Positions 12,139 through 23,164 of a stretch of DNA of 64,000 bases are shown piece after piece. Origin of the DNA: Alligator mississippiensis (lineage: Eukaryota; Chordata; Crocodylia; Alligatoridae); the NCBI RefSeq assembly GCF_030867095.1, contig NC_081824.1, forward strand, positions 308,466,956 to 308,530,955, given 5' to 3'. The stretch's first letter is position 1. The number at the start of each line of letters is the position of its first letter. The notes under the pieces are model-generated. The model saw only the letters and a list, made by a program, of their open reading frames with translations, ran no database searches and was not told the DNA's origin. A program made the position numbers and the translations under genes.

Positions 12139-13183
12139 TGTGACGATGGCGTGCCACCATCACGGGCACAGGGTGAGGCAATGAAAGGTTGCAGGGCAGA
12201 CGCAACCCTTATACAGAACCCCGGACGGGATCACTTACCTCCAGGAGATTCGGTGGCGTCGGAGCCGAGACCGCGGCAGCAGCCGCAACTACAGCCACGC
12301 AAGCCGGCATTACACCGGTTATTTAAGCAGCGGCTCCCAGTAAGGGAGACAGCTGAGCCAATCGTGGCAGCCAACATGGCTGCTGCGGGCAAGTTTAAAA
12401 GCCCCGACAGCACACGCGGGGAGGGGGAGTGAGAGAGAGAGAGAAGGCGAGCAGCACGTCCGGTGTGCTGTGGCTCCCTCTGGGGAAAGGCACCGCTAGG
12501 CTGCGCTGTACCCACACAGAAGACATGAGAAGGCTTGAAGCCTCTGACAGAGGCAGAAGAAGGCTCTAAGCCTCTAACAGAGGCAGGCAAGGGGAAGCTT
12601 CCTGTCTTGCTACAGATAGGGAGCGGGGAAGGGCCAGTGCCCCTCTCAGGAGGAGGGAAGCAGGGAGAATGATGAGGCACCCTGTGTGTATTAGCACGGC
12701 CCCTTAGGGAAATAGAGACGGGGACGGGTGCGGCAGTCCCTAGTAGCCACTGGGCCTGGGACGTCAGTCCGGGGAGTCTCCCAGCACAGGCAGAATATTA
12801 TTTCTAGGAAGGTGAGGGAAGAAGGACACCAAGCTATAGCAGAAGAACCAGCGAGACTAGAGGACAGGCTGGCAGAGTGATACAGCTAGGCCCGGGTCCC
12901 TGCATTTGTGAAAACCACCGGCAAGTAAGCCCGTAGAGGACCTCAGGTCACCATCCTACCAACACGTGATCGGTTAGTGAGTGGACAGGGTGTAGGGGTG
13001 TCGGAGCCCCGTGGAACACCATAGGTGACAGCTGTGAGTACACCCGTGTCAGGGAACCCCTCTGGTAAGAACTCCACTGAAACCCTCTCACAATCATATA
13101 CCAGCAAAGTCGTGGCAGGCAGGACGGGGGGGGGGGGGCTACCTAAACGACGGGTGGTACTAGACTCGAGTCATCCGTCATCA
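12139..13183 (+). mobile_element. LTR-like CpG-rich block
   Basis: The block starts TGTGACGATGGCG and may end CCGTCATCACA, giving imperfect inverted tips with TG...CA. It is CpG- and GC-rich against AT-rich flanks. A TATA-like TTTAAAAG lies near 12394 next to a YY1-like ACATGGCTGC, the pairing seen in the LTR at 9766-10759. No target duplication was confirmed, and the sequence right of 13183 may include a primer-binding region, so the end is uncertain. It could be misread as a gene promoter or CpG island. Confidence 0.4.
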
Positions 13184-13426
13184 CAAGCTGGGTTCTGGGT
13201 TTGGGAGTGGGGGGGTTGGCACGCAAACATGTATTTTCAAACTATTTATGTTAGAGATACAGTAACCTCTGCCATAGCATAATCAATTCCATTTCCTCAT
13301 CAGTGCTCTGTGCAGATGACACTCATGAATTGGCCTCCAGAATACAGGAAAAGGATTGGGACATCTTCACTAGTGGCAGCAGGAACTGTCCATTAGGGAA
13401 GCAAAGTTCTTTGGGTAGATGTGATA

Positions 13427-13760
13427 TTTTTTATTAGAATGACTAGTTGGAAAAAAGTTCTTTGCAAGCTTTCAGGCACAATCACCCTTCTTCAGGCATA
13501 GGGAGTCTTGCTGTTCTGAGACTCAAAGGAATGAAGAAGCTAAAAGTGTGACAGGGCATCAGTGAACATATAAATAGGTGGAAATTATGAAAACAAAAGG
13601 CAGAGCACCTTCAGGGCCAATGGTTTGCAAGCACTGGAGGTTGAAAATATCAACCCTTTTCAGGAGATGTGTGCTGCCTCTACTTGTGACATTGTTAATT
13701 CTGGGTCATTCATTTTCTTTTGTTCTGATGCCTGCTGAGAATGTTGTATTGTGACAAATA
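13427..13760 (-). mobile_element. Penelope-like element 3' end
   Basis: Read on the minus strand, the left part gives CTAGTCATTCTAATAAAAAA, the tail type typical of Penelope-like elements in vertebrates. It is preceded by the ribozyme-like core at 13470-13495. The upstream sequence is too decayed to show a reverse transcriptase or GIY-YIG domain, so the right boundary is a guess. Confidence 0.45.
13470..13495 (-). ncRNA. Hammerhead-ribozyme-like core
   Basis: The minus strand reads CTGAAGA, then 15 nt beginning AGG and ending CCT, then GAAA and GC. This is the hammerhead order CUGANGA, stem II, GAAA. Stem II keeps only three clear pairs. A cleavage-site strand and stem I are not evident. Hammerheads are known in Penelope-like elements, so this is read as a decayed copy and not as an active RNA. 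Confidence 0.35.
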
Positions 13761-14476
13761 GTCATATAACATAAAACAGCCTAGGGCCTGTAGTATTTTT
13801 GAATGTACCTCTTGCTTGCTTGATTTAGTGCCATAGCAGTGACATGCATACAATAGGTTTTTGGTTTAGAAATGGAATACAGTTCATAAAATGTGCCTTT
13901 TTCAGAAAGAAAGGTTTGTTCTATTAAGCTACAGGGGCCGTAATACAATTTACCTCCTGAAAGGTTAACAACCCAAGCAGTAGTTTGAATAGGTTATTTA
14001 GAACTCCTTTTGTATTTCATTTTGTTTTCTTTTTGCTAATTCAGTGGTAAAGTATTTGCTGAAGCAAGCAAATACATTTTCAAGTAGAATTTTGAAAAGT
14101 TTTACTTTTTAGATAATAATCATATGTTTCCTCCTAAAAGATATGCCAATGTATTCTACAAACTTTCCATAAGTACCATATTAATGGCTAGAATAGAACA
14201 GAAACACTGAAACACTTAATTAGTTTAGTACAGCAGTTGAAGTATGACACAACCCATTGAAACTGCAGGACTTTTAGTTGAGCAAAATGGTCATCTAAAT
14301 GGGAATTTGAACAAAATACCATTGTTAATGCTCTCATTATTCAGCTAAGTGACAACTAGTTTTTAATTACCGCAAGTATTCAGTGGATCCACTTTGTCTT
14401 TTAGAAAAATAACACCTTCAGCAGCACAGTACCCATTAACTCTTAACCCATTTCAGCACCAGGATTTTCTCAAGTG
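13761..14476. other. AT-rich DNA, no gene seen
   Basis: I found no supported feature in this interval. Confidence 0.4.
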
Positions 14477-14484
14477 CTAGTCAG

Positions 14485-15262
14485 TAGGGCTGCATGAAGC
14501 TTCAGTCACTGATTCGATTCGGTAGCCGAATCTCTGAATCTGAATTGAATCAAATCGGGAGACCCTTTAATGTCTCTGAATCGAATTGGAACCTTTCAAA
14601 TGGATTCAGAGAGATTCAGAATGATTCGACGATTCAGACATAGACTCAGCTTTAAATGGTTTTCTACATACCTCAAGGTACCAGGTGGCTTGTGAATGCT
14701 GAGATGGTGGGGTGGATGGAAAGTCCCACAGGAGTGTGGAGGGGTTCCCAGCATGTTTGGCAGCAGACCCAGAAGTGGACCAGAAGCACTTCCAGTCTTC
14801 TTCCAGGTCCACCAGGGAGTGCACAATGGGGGGCCCCCCTGTGCCCTCCTGGCTCAGCAACTGGTGCCTTCTGGGTCTGAGAGGGGGCACCTGGGGTCCC
14901 CCCACAGCCAATTGCCGAGCCAGGGAGGTGCGGGGGTGCCTCTCAGCACCAGACCCGTAAGTAGACTGGAAGTACTTCCAGTCCACTTCCAGGTCTGCCA
15001 CCAAGCATGCGGGCCCCCCTGCCCCCACTCCTGTGGGACTCTCCATCTGCCCCACCATCATAGTGTTCATGAGCCGCGCCTGGTACCTCGAGGTATGTAT
15101 AAAAAACATTAAAAGCTGGGTCTATGGCTGAACCTTTGATTCTCTAAATCGGCATCGAATCTTCAGATTTGGATTTGGCCAAATCAAATTGGGACAGTGA
15201 TACAAATCAATTAATCGAAACACTGTCCCTGATTTGGGCTGAATCAGAATCAAATTCCCCTA
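14485..15262. mobile_element. Foldback hAT element, 778 bp, with 8-bp target duplication
   Basis: CTAGTCAG flanks the element exactly on both sides (14477-14484 and 15263-15270), the 8-bp duplication expected for hAT insertion. The element starts TAGGGCTG and ends CCCCTA. Nearly its whole length is an inverted repeat around about 14.88 kb. For example, ACATACCTCAAGGTACCAGG on the left pairs with CCTGGTACCTCGAGGTATGT on the right, and GACCCAGAAGTGGACCAGAA pairs with its counterpart near 14.98 kb. It has no transposase and must have moved in trans. Open frames in its GC-rich middle come from the repeat and are not genes. Confidence 0.87.
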
Positions 15263-15540
15263 CTAGTCAGGCTGAAACTACTTCTGTTCTTTAATCACAG
15301 CTTGTGAGCCAATCAATCACTTCTGATTCAAAGGTATTATCAAATCCATATTGACATGCACACTTGTTTTAATAACTGCACTTGCTAGTTTCTTCATCAT
15401 TTCATCGGACTGATGTGATGAAGTTTACTTGATCCATTTTCAAATGGAAGTGACTAACTTGCTTAAAGAATTTGAAGAATAGAAAATAATTTGTGGCACT
15501 GAAGCAGATGGCTTTGAAACTTTTAAGGAGCTGGTTAGAT

Positions 15541-15921
15541 CAGTAGTGCTCAACCTGTCTGCCCTTGCAGGCCAGATGAGTGGCATGGGGTCAGTATGCA
15601 GGCTGGATCCAGTGTGGGGTTGATCCACAGGTGCAATCCAATGTGTTGGATCATGCCACATGCCTACCCAACCCTGCGTGTCCAGATCCAGCGATGAAGC
15701 AACCCTGCATGACAGTCTTCCCACATAGGGATATTATCCAGCATGAAGGACCCCAACATCTTGTTCACAGGGCTTCCAATCCTATGCATTTGTAAATTTG
15801 GCAGCAAGCAAGCAGCCATTAATGCTGCCACCACTCTCCCACTGCCAAATTTCCTGACCTGCAAGACCCATAGTGTGTGTTAGCCAAATCAGACCCATAG
15901 GCTGGAGCTTAAGGATCAGTG
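15541..15921. mobile_element. Non-autonomous hAT element, 381 bp
   Basis: The ends read CAGTAGTGCTCAACC and GGATCAGTG, a degenerate hAT/Charlie-type terminal pair. The 8-bp flanks are GGTTAGAT and ATTTAGAT, matching at 6 of 8 positions. No transposase is present. Confidence 0.62.
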
Positions 15922-15963
15922 ATTTAGATAATTTTTTTTTATTTATCTGTCAGCCTTTCACTA

Positions 15964-16183
15964 CAGGCACTCCTCACTTAACGACCGAGTTCCGTTCCTG
16001 AGACTAGGTCGTTAAGCGAATTGGTCGATAAGCGAGGAGCCGCCCCTTGATACTGCGTGCCTTGGCTTGAGACGCCGCGCTGCCGTTTCCACAATACGTT
16101 TCGTACAATACCAACTGCTCAGAGAGCTGGTCGTAAGTCCGCACAGTCATTAAACAGGTAGGTCGTTAAGTGAGGAGTACCTG
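15964..16183. mobile_element. pogo/Tigger-type MITE, 220 bp
   Basis: The terminal inverted repeats are at least 23 bp with one mismatch: CAGGCACTCCTCACTTAACG on the left and CGTTAAGTGAGGAGTACCTG on the right. TA flanks both ends (15962-15963 and 16184-16185), as expected for Tc1/mariner-pogo insertion. The interior is CpG-containing and has no coding capacity. The good terminal match suggests it is younger than most repeats here. Confidence 0.88.
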
Positions 16184-16185
16184 TA

Positions 16186-17917
16186 TTGGGGTGGGAGCTG
16201 GCAGCAAATTGTACTACTTAAGGTTTCCACAAGGGGGTGAACAACTCCACCTGGCAACTCATAGTTAAACAATAATAACTTGTGCTTTAAAAAAGTTGTT
16301 TGGTTCGACATTTTCACTTTTCAGCATCTCTTGTAAGACTTTGGATTATTTCTGTTGTTAATTTCCTGAAGTGTAACATGGCATTTGCATGTGTACAGCT
16401 GTCCAAATGCACTTTTGTTTACTTTTACTGAATTTTTGTCATACTGGCTCTTTCCAATATTCTGTAATTTCATGCTGCTAATGTTTTTATGTAAGCTCTG
16501 CTATTTTGGGAGTGTTAAAGTGCCGCAGTTCTGGCTGCTGTAATTAAGGGGCTTCATTGACCTCTTTTTTTTTCTCAGCTGCTGCTCATGAGATTAAATA
16601 AAAGAAAGACTCAGGCCATAAACAATACAGAACAAAACTTATTTTATTGAAAACACCAGTCCTTGGGGTTATATAAATGACAATGTTTTATGTTAGTTGC
16701 AAAGTGAAGGGGTTTGCAAGGTTCCACAGAGTGCCTTTTGATCTGCTCAAGTACAAGTAGGGAATGTAGTGTAGTTTTTAGTTACCCCCTCAAAGTAGAT
16801 AGGATGCCATTATATAAGAATGCAGGAAGGTATAAACAATGTGGCTTTGTCTACGTTAACATAAATAGCATTATCTCTTTTGATTTAGAGTTTCTGCTGT
16901 AAAGGATTTATTGCCAGCATTCCATTATTGTGGAACAAGTACATTTGAATTCCATTGTAAGAAAGGTCCTTCTGTGCCAGCGTACTTCTCAATGCTCTGG
17001 TTCCTGTGCTTAATTATCTAATCCCCACTATCACTTCCTCCCTATCCCTTCTTTGCACTTCTCATTGCCATTCAAAATCCCCATTTTAAGGGGTTCCAGT
17101 CCATTCTTAAAATTGTACTATGGGCTGAAAATTGTTGTAGATGTTTTCAGTTACGAGTGGGGAAATGCAGGCAATAGATGCTTAAGAAGTTAATTTCTTT
17201 CCTGTAGTTCAAAATATCACAATTTTCTAAAACAGTATTTTTACAGATTAGGCTATATTGTGTGCTTTGTGTCCATCTGTGTGTGTGTATATACATTTTC
17301 ATTTGTATAAAGGGAGATGATGTGAGCAGCTACCAATCTTCTGACTTGCAGCACATCTGAACTGGGCATTGTTAGCACACTCAGCTCTTCACATTCTAAA
17401 ATGGGTCTAATTTTGAATGTAGGGATGGTGAATGTAGTGAATACCTCTGTCAAGTATTGAAGTTGGGCTAGGGTGGGAATATTATCTTAACTCACTATAA
17501 GTACAGTAGAATTTGTTTACTGTATGTACTCTGCATAGCTTATTCCAAGGACTGAACTTCCATGCTATATAGCATCAACATAATCTCTGTTTATAACAGC
17601 CCCAAACTTTTATCAGCAGGAATATCTTTTTTATTTTTATGATGATGAGGTAGATTAACTAACCTATACTATAACCAGCACCCTCCTTTGAGCTTTCTCC
17701 TGATCCCACAGACATTTGTTATAATGAGGTTGTACTGTTTAAGGGCTGACTGAGAAATAAAACAGAATCACATCTTGCTTTCGATTTTTCTCCAGTGACA
17801 ACAGAACATCTGAAAAGCCAGGATAAAATTGGAAAGACTTTAATTCTTGTCTCAACAAAAGGTTCAGAATGCTGTCTGTAATACACCACCAGCTCAGGGC
17901 AACTGATGCTACTTACT
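16186..17917. other. AT-rich DNA, no gene seen
   Basis: A short TG-rich tract lies at about 17278-17290. I found no other supported feature. Confidence 0.45.
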
Positions 17918-18203
17918 GGGTGCATCTACACCACATGCTACATCACTATAGCAATGAGCTATTCCACTGTAGCTCATTGCTACAGTGACGTAGCATCAGT
18001 GGGCATAAAATTTGACTCCGATGCTACATCACTGTAAAATGAGCTACGTCACTGTAGCTCATCGCTATGGTGATGTAGTGTCTAAAATTAACCGTGCACC
18101 ACTGGCACTGCACAGTACTGGCAGATACTGCACAGTCATTTAGTACTTGCTGTAACTGCACAGTACCAAATGCACAGTAAGGGGCATGTGTACATGTGTC
18201 CAC
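17918..18203. mobile_element. MITE with palindromic interior (family A, copy 1)
   Basis: The ends are CTGGGTGCATCTACAC and GTGTACATGTGTCCA. Inside, TGCTACATCACT, ATGAGCTA and TAGCTCAT words alternate in both orientations, forming several small hairpins. The same layout and end words occur at 34787-35001. No transposase is present and the superfamily is uncertain. Confidence 0.55.
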
Positions 18204-18339
18204 TGTGTATGATCAATTATGTACAATACCATACAATTTATCAAGGAAACCCAGAAGAGCAACTTAAAATTTAACTTGCCTACTTGAAACTCAAATGGGA
18301 GATTTGATAAACAGGTCATTTCTATTCTCTCACCAAATA

Positions 18340-18916
18340 CAAGCAGTCCTCAGACTTACGACACAATTGGTTCCTGAAAACCGTGTCTTAAGTTGAAACG
18401 TTGTTACTTGAAACCAATTTTCTCATGAGACAATGATTTAAATGGGGATTGGTTCCTGAACCAAAGCCCGATACCCTATTTTCACCAAAAATACCCCAGA
18501 ATTTTGTACTCAATCAATTATAGATGAGTAATATAGCTACAATAATGTATTTATATTATAAATAGCAAAAATAGTAATTTGGAATGACTTATTTGATGTG
18601 ACTTTGCTGGACATACTGAAGGGCTCTTGGTTAGACTTTCTGAAGGGTTCTTGGCTGGAGTCTTCTCTGGAGTCTTGGCTGCAGGTTTTTCTGGAGTCTT
18701 GTCTGCTTTCTTAAAGAAAGTGTCTAAGGAAGTTTGGACAGATGTTCTCCAGGGAGATGGATGACACAGAGAACTTGCTCACTAGCATGGCGTTACATCG
18801 GATTAAGCGTTGTAAAATCGAAACTGACATCATAAAGTTGAAACAGGGTGTCAATTTATAAACGATGTAAGTGCAAAACATTGTAACTTGAAACATTGTA
18901 AGTTGAGGACTGCTTG
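18340..18916. mobile_element. Tigger-like DNA transposon, internally deleted
   Basis: The left end CAAGCAGTCCTCAGACTTAC and the right end GTAAGTTGAGGACTGCTTG are inverted repeats with one indel, and TA flanks both sides (18338-18339 and 18917-18918). At 577 bp it is far shorter than an autonomous Tigger. It keeps a piece of transposase on the minus strand. Confidence 0.8.
18610..18780 (-). pseudogene. C-terminal tail of a pogo/Tigger transposase
   Basis: A minus-strand frame reads SVQTSLDTFFKKADKTPEKP and then AAKTPEKTPAKNPSES, with no stop in that stretch. The tail is Lys/Pro-rich. It contains QTSLDTFF (18713-18736), which fits the PCNA-interacting box pattern Q-x-x-aliphatic-x-x-F-F. The DNA-binding and DDE catalytic parts are absent. 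Its place inside the Tigger-type inverted repeats supports the assignment. Confidence 0.55.
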
Positions 18917-18918
18917 TA

Positions 18919-21279
18919 AACCAGAAGTAGACAATGGTTAAAAAACATCAGACAAGTATGGAGTATCCTTTTACATCACTCACAGACTCCTATTAATGGT
19001 GTTTCAGAGTAGATATACACTAAATATGGAACAGCTACTGAAAAGGAGAAGTTTGTGTTTGAGATGCCAACAAAAAAATGTTTAAATGCATGCATCGATA
19101 CTCTCCCTACTTTCTACCACAGTCATGCCTCCCTCTTAATTCTTATTCCTTGGTGTATATGCTGTACTGGTTTAAAATAACAGACTGGATGCATATGCGT
19201 TTTATTTCAAATTTGGAAAATAAGGATGAGATGAAGTTCGTATTTTTAGAAGAGGAAGACTGATAGGCAAGACTCCTGTTTTTACATGTTTCATTGTGGG
19301 GTTATTTAAATGCTTTTTATTAAATCTTCCCTCCTCCCCTCCATAAATGGACAGCATCCAGTACAAATTATCAGAAATTATTATGAACAAGGTCTGAACA
19401 AAGAAACTTCATTCAATATGTGCAAATAACAAGCAAAAAACTGTGAAAAAATATGTAAAGGTTTAATTTGGATCAAAGTGTTTGTCAGCAGTTAGTGGAA
19501 AAATAAAAAGAACATCATTGAATTGAAGTGTAGGGTAATACTTTGCAATTAACAGCTTATCAGTCTCCAGGAACTGAAACTGAGGAATAGGAAGGAGAAG
19601 AAAGAGCTGAAGGACCAAACTGGGACATAAACAAAACAGAAGCAACTGACGAGAATGAGGCAATGCATTGAATAGTAATGATAGCCCATAGCATAGGATC
19701 ATGAAGAGGCTTTTAAAAATGAGTAACTAAAAAGAGATTTCCCTGTCCATTTTTAAGTATCAAATAGTATTTGCTAGGGTGCTAAATACTTCAAAAATAT
19801 TTCAAGACAAAGTATGAATTTTAGAGCCTACATTTGGATGCCTGTTTTAAAAAAAAACTTGGGTGTGAATAGCCTAATTTAAATTATCCAAGAGGTGGGT
19901 CTCCATTTTTTCTTTGTTCCTTAAAGACATCTGTGTTTCCCCTATTAGTCATCCATTTAAATTATTTTGTGCAAATTTTACTCTTTTATATTTTCCCCTA
20001 AGTCAATTTTCTCACTTGTTTCTTCCAGTAAAATCTTATTTTACTCCCTTTCCTACTGCTCACTAGTCTAGTCTTGCTTGTCTATGTTCTTGTCCCCCTA
20101 CTGATGTTTTTGTGATTTTGCCATTTTTTAATCATCTACAGGTTTTATTGATACACTGTTTGCTCATTCTTCCAGATCATTAATAAAAAGGTACTGGACT
20201 TCTGTTGACACATTAGACCATAAAGTCTCTTCTGGAGTAATTAGCATCTATCAAATCAATGACTCACCAAAGAGATTTTTGGTATGTGAACTTGTAGTAA
20301 ATGCAAGTAGCCAAAAGAGTCATTTCAGGTTATCAAAGAAAGATCACCTATCTAATAACTCCATAATAACTTAGTTACACGGTGACTGGAATGACTCAGT
20401 GGAGGGCATTATAGATTGTGGAATAAATTACACATTTTTTAAAGTTTGTAATTGTAATCACCTTGTTACATGAGGTCCTTGCAGCAGCCATTATGTACTA
20501 TCCATTATTACCCACTGTCAGACACATTTTTAATACTCCAAGTACAGATTCACCTCATTTACTTTTTGTGAAGAAAAAATATATAGTGCAAATAAATAAA
20601 ATAGTGCAATAAACTCAGATTAATGCTGTTTCCTTAACGTGTCCCCTTATGATTACAGTAAATGTGAACAGTGCATGATTTCACCATCTGTACACCAATA
20701 ATGACAGCAGGCATCAAGGGAATGAGGAGTATTTAAGCATTGCAGGAAGTATCCAGTCTGGCACTCTTTAAGCTTGAGCCAAATTTCTTTGCTTTTATGA
20801 ACTTTAGTCTTAATTTATTCCTTGTTCTTAATGAAATTGTCTGTGGTATTGCTGTCACGACTCTGATACAAGTCATGCTGCCACTCATTTTTAATTTCTT
20901 CACTCTCCAGTGATAATGAATGTGCCTTAAATTGTATATTATTCGGGGCTTGTGAAGACAAGCACAATACTCTGGATTACTACAACCTGATTGGATGGAA
21001 GTGGCACATTTACTTTTAAAGGAGGTTTGTGGTTATATTACTAGGTATTTTGTTCTGCTAAACTCTTGTTCATTTTTAAACAGGGTTTTTTTAACTCTTC
21101 TTTTTACCAATCAAACTCTATCGAAGATTAAAGGAAGCTAACTACAAATGAGAAAGGTTCAGGTCCTGGTACTTTGAAAATTACCCATAAGTGGAGGCAT
21201 AAGGCCATAAATAAAATGAAATTAAACTTCTAAAATAGGAAATACATTTAATCTTTGTGTGCTTTCTATTACTTTTCAG
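18919..21279. other. AT-rich DNA, no gene seen
   Basis: There are no recognisable repeats beyond short A/T runs. The 20.4-20.8 kb part has more even composition and could be conserved non-coding DNA, which cannot be judged from one sequence. Confidence 0.4.
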
Positions 21280-21327
21280 ACACTGCCATTGTTGAAGTAA
21301 ATTTCATTTTCGTCCCTGTTGATACAG
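21280..21327 (+). other. Candidate internal exon, 48 nt
   Basis: A strong acceptor (TTCTATTACTTTTCAG) ends at 21279. CAG|GTAACA is a fair donor at 21328. One frame is open and reads TAIVEVNFIFVPVDT, in the same phase as the 1967-2032 candidate. At 48 nt an open frame carries almost no weight. No homology is recognised. Confidence 0.15.
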
Positions 21328-21329
21328 GT

Positions 21330-22545
21330 AACAAAATGCTGCCAGACTGTTTCTGTTGCTGCTACTGCTGCAGTAATCTAAAAATAGCAAAAATAAATTA
21401 AATTTCTTTCTAAGGTGGGGGCAGTTAGTAGATAGGAAGGGAAATGTGTAAAGAAGTGGACTTTAAGTAAAGAACAGTATATGGCCCTATATATGAAGTT
21501 CATTAAGAAGTTACATGATAAAATAGTGTTGTTGAGTACAGAACAGTTGATGATTAGAGATTTCAGGTGTGTTTCAAAGACTTCAGAGGGATCCAGCATG
21601 AGAGAAAAGGTCCAGCCAAAGGATGCTTTGAAGAACAGTGCTTCTGCCTGGATTGCTTTGATCACCATTTTCTTCAGTTTACATCCAACTCCACTGGATA
21701 ATGATGGTAGTGTGTAAATGTTTTCATTGCTACACGTTAATATGCTTTAAGCTAAAATGTTGCATTATTAAATTCAACCTTGAAAGGGGACAGAGCACAA
21801 AAAAACTAAAAAGAACAAACTGGAAAACAGAAAAAAATTAAAAACAAAATATTGTTTAAATGATTCCATATAAAGAGTTTTAATCCATGGTAATTTTGCA
21901 GGGGTATATTTTATTAATGACTTCACATGCACACATGTATCTATTTTAAAAAGGTATTAAGATCTGAATATTAAGCACTCAAATGTTGGGAAATGGCAGA
22001 ATTAACAAGATGTGTACAATATTAATTAGGCCTGCTTATTCACAGATATTATGATCCAGCCCTTAGTTACATGCTCACATCCAATGCTTACTACAGAGTT
22101 CCAGCCTTATTCAGTGCACAGTATAGACCTGCTCTGGGGATTATTCAGAATTCTGTGGTGGAGCTGAAGACTCTCATGTATAGGAGCCCCATTTCATTTA
22201 TGGTAGAAGCTGAGAAGTGTGTAGTGAATGAAGGAGAGGACAACAGGAAAAGACAGGATGGTCCCCTGGTTAGGGCAGTTGAATGATTCTCTAGGAAATG
22301 GGCAGTAGCGTAACAAGAGGTGGGCAATCAGGGTGCTAATTTAGAGCAGGGCCCTGGGGAGCCTATGCAGTCTGGTAGCAGCAGCCCCTAGAATGAGGGA
22401 AGACTGTGCAGCAGCTGGGATCTCTAGTAAGACTTTCCCCCTACTCTCTGGTCTTCCGCACAACTAGCCTCTGTAATGGGGCCCCTATCCCTACCCCTAG
22501 TCATTACTGAAGAGGAAGGGAGCGAGCCAGGGAGCAACTGGCTGG
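21330..22545. other. No gene seen
   Basis: AT-rich DNA grades into mixed composition after 22.07 kb. Short open frames lack domains. Confidence 0.4.
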
Positions 22546-23160
22546 TAGGGCTGTGTGAACCTTCAGTAACCAATTTGATTTGGAGGAGATTCAGCCCGAT
22601 CCAAATCCAAATCAAATCAAATTGAGACACCAATTAAAAGCTCTGAATTGATTTGAAACATCCAAATTGATTCGGAAAAAGATTCGGCGATTCGGCCATA
22701 GACTAAACAGGCAGCTGACAAGTCTGTTGGGGTTGGGGGAGTGGGGCTCAGGGGAGGGAGGGATTGGGGCTGGGACAAGCTGCCCAGCCGAGGCCAGGGA
22801 GGAAAGTTATTTGGGGGTGTGGGCCACGGGATGTGCCCTGCTGTCGCTTGCCCAGCTAGGGCTCAGGTGGGTAGGATGCAGGCATGGCTTGCTCTGGGCA
22901 GAAGGGGGCAAGTGGCAGCAAGGCATAGCCTCCTCTCTCAGTGCTACTGTGCCTATATCCTGCACCCCCCACCCCCTGCCTGCACTGGCTGGCAAGTGGC
23001 AGCAGCATAGAGTCCCAGCTCCCAGCGCTGATGTGGGCATGGCAGTGCTGGGAGCAGGGGCTATGCTCTGCTGCAACTTGTCCCCTTCTGCCCAGAGCAA
23101 GCTATGTCTGCATTGCGCCCCCCCCTCTGCCTCCACCCCACCCCTGCTGTGTAGTGGGCT
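22546..23160. mobile_element. Foldback hAT-like element, right end missing
   Basis: It starts TAGGGCTGTGTGAAC and continues with the GATTC-rich left arm seen at 14485 and 35754, as far as GATTCGGCCATAGAC. It then differs. Its GC-rich middle has its own inverted repeat: the 53-nt arm at 22878-22930 pairs with 23059-23111 at most positions, with GCTCTGGGCAGAAGGGG against CCCCTTCTGCCCAGAGC exact. The right arm gives way to Penelope-like sequence after about 23160, and no matching 8-bp duplication of CTGGCTGG was found. Confidence 0.55.
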
Positions 23161-23164
23161 GTAG

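Noticed and set aside
12076..12680. GC-rich open frames on both strands as a gene start with CpG island
   Set aside because: The block has LTR features and AT-rich flanks, the frames lack domains and no downstream exons are seen.
22667..23164. 165-codon open frame
   Set aside because: It covers the GC-rich foldback interior and an antisense frame of similar length exists, as expected of an inverted repeat.
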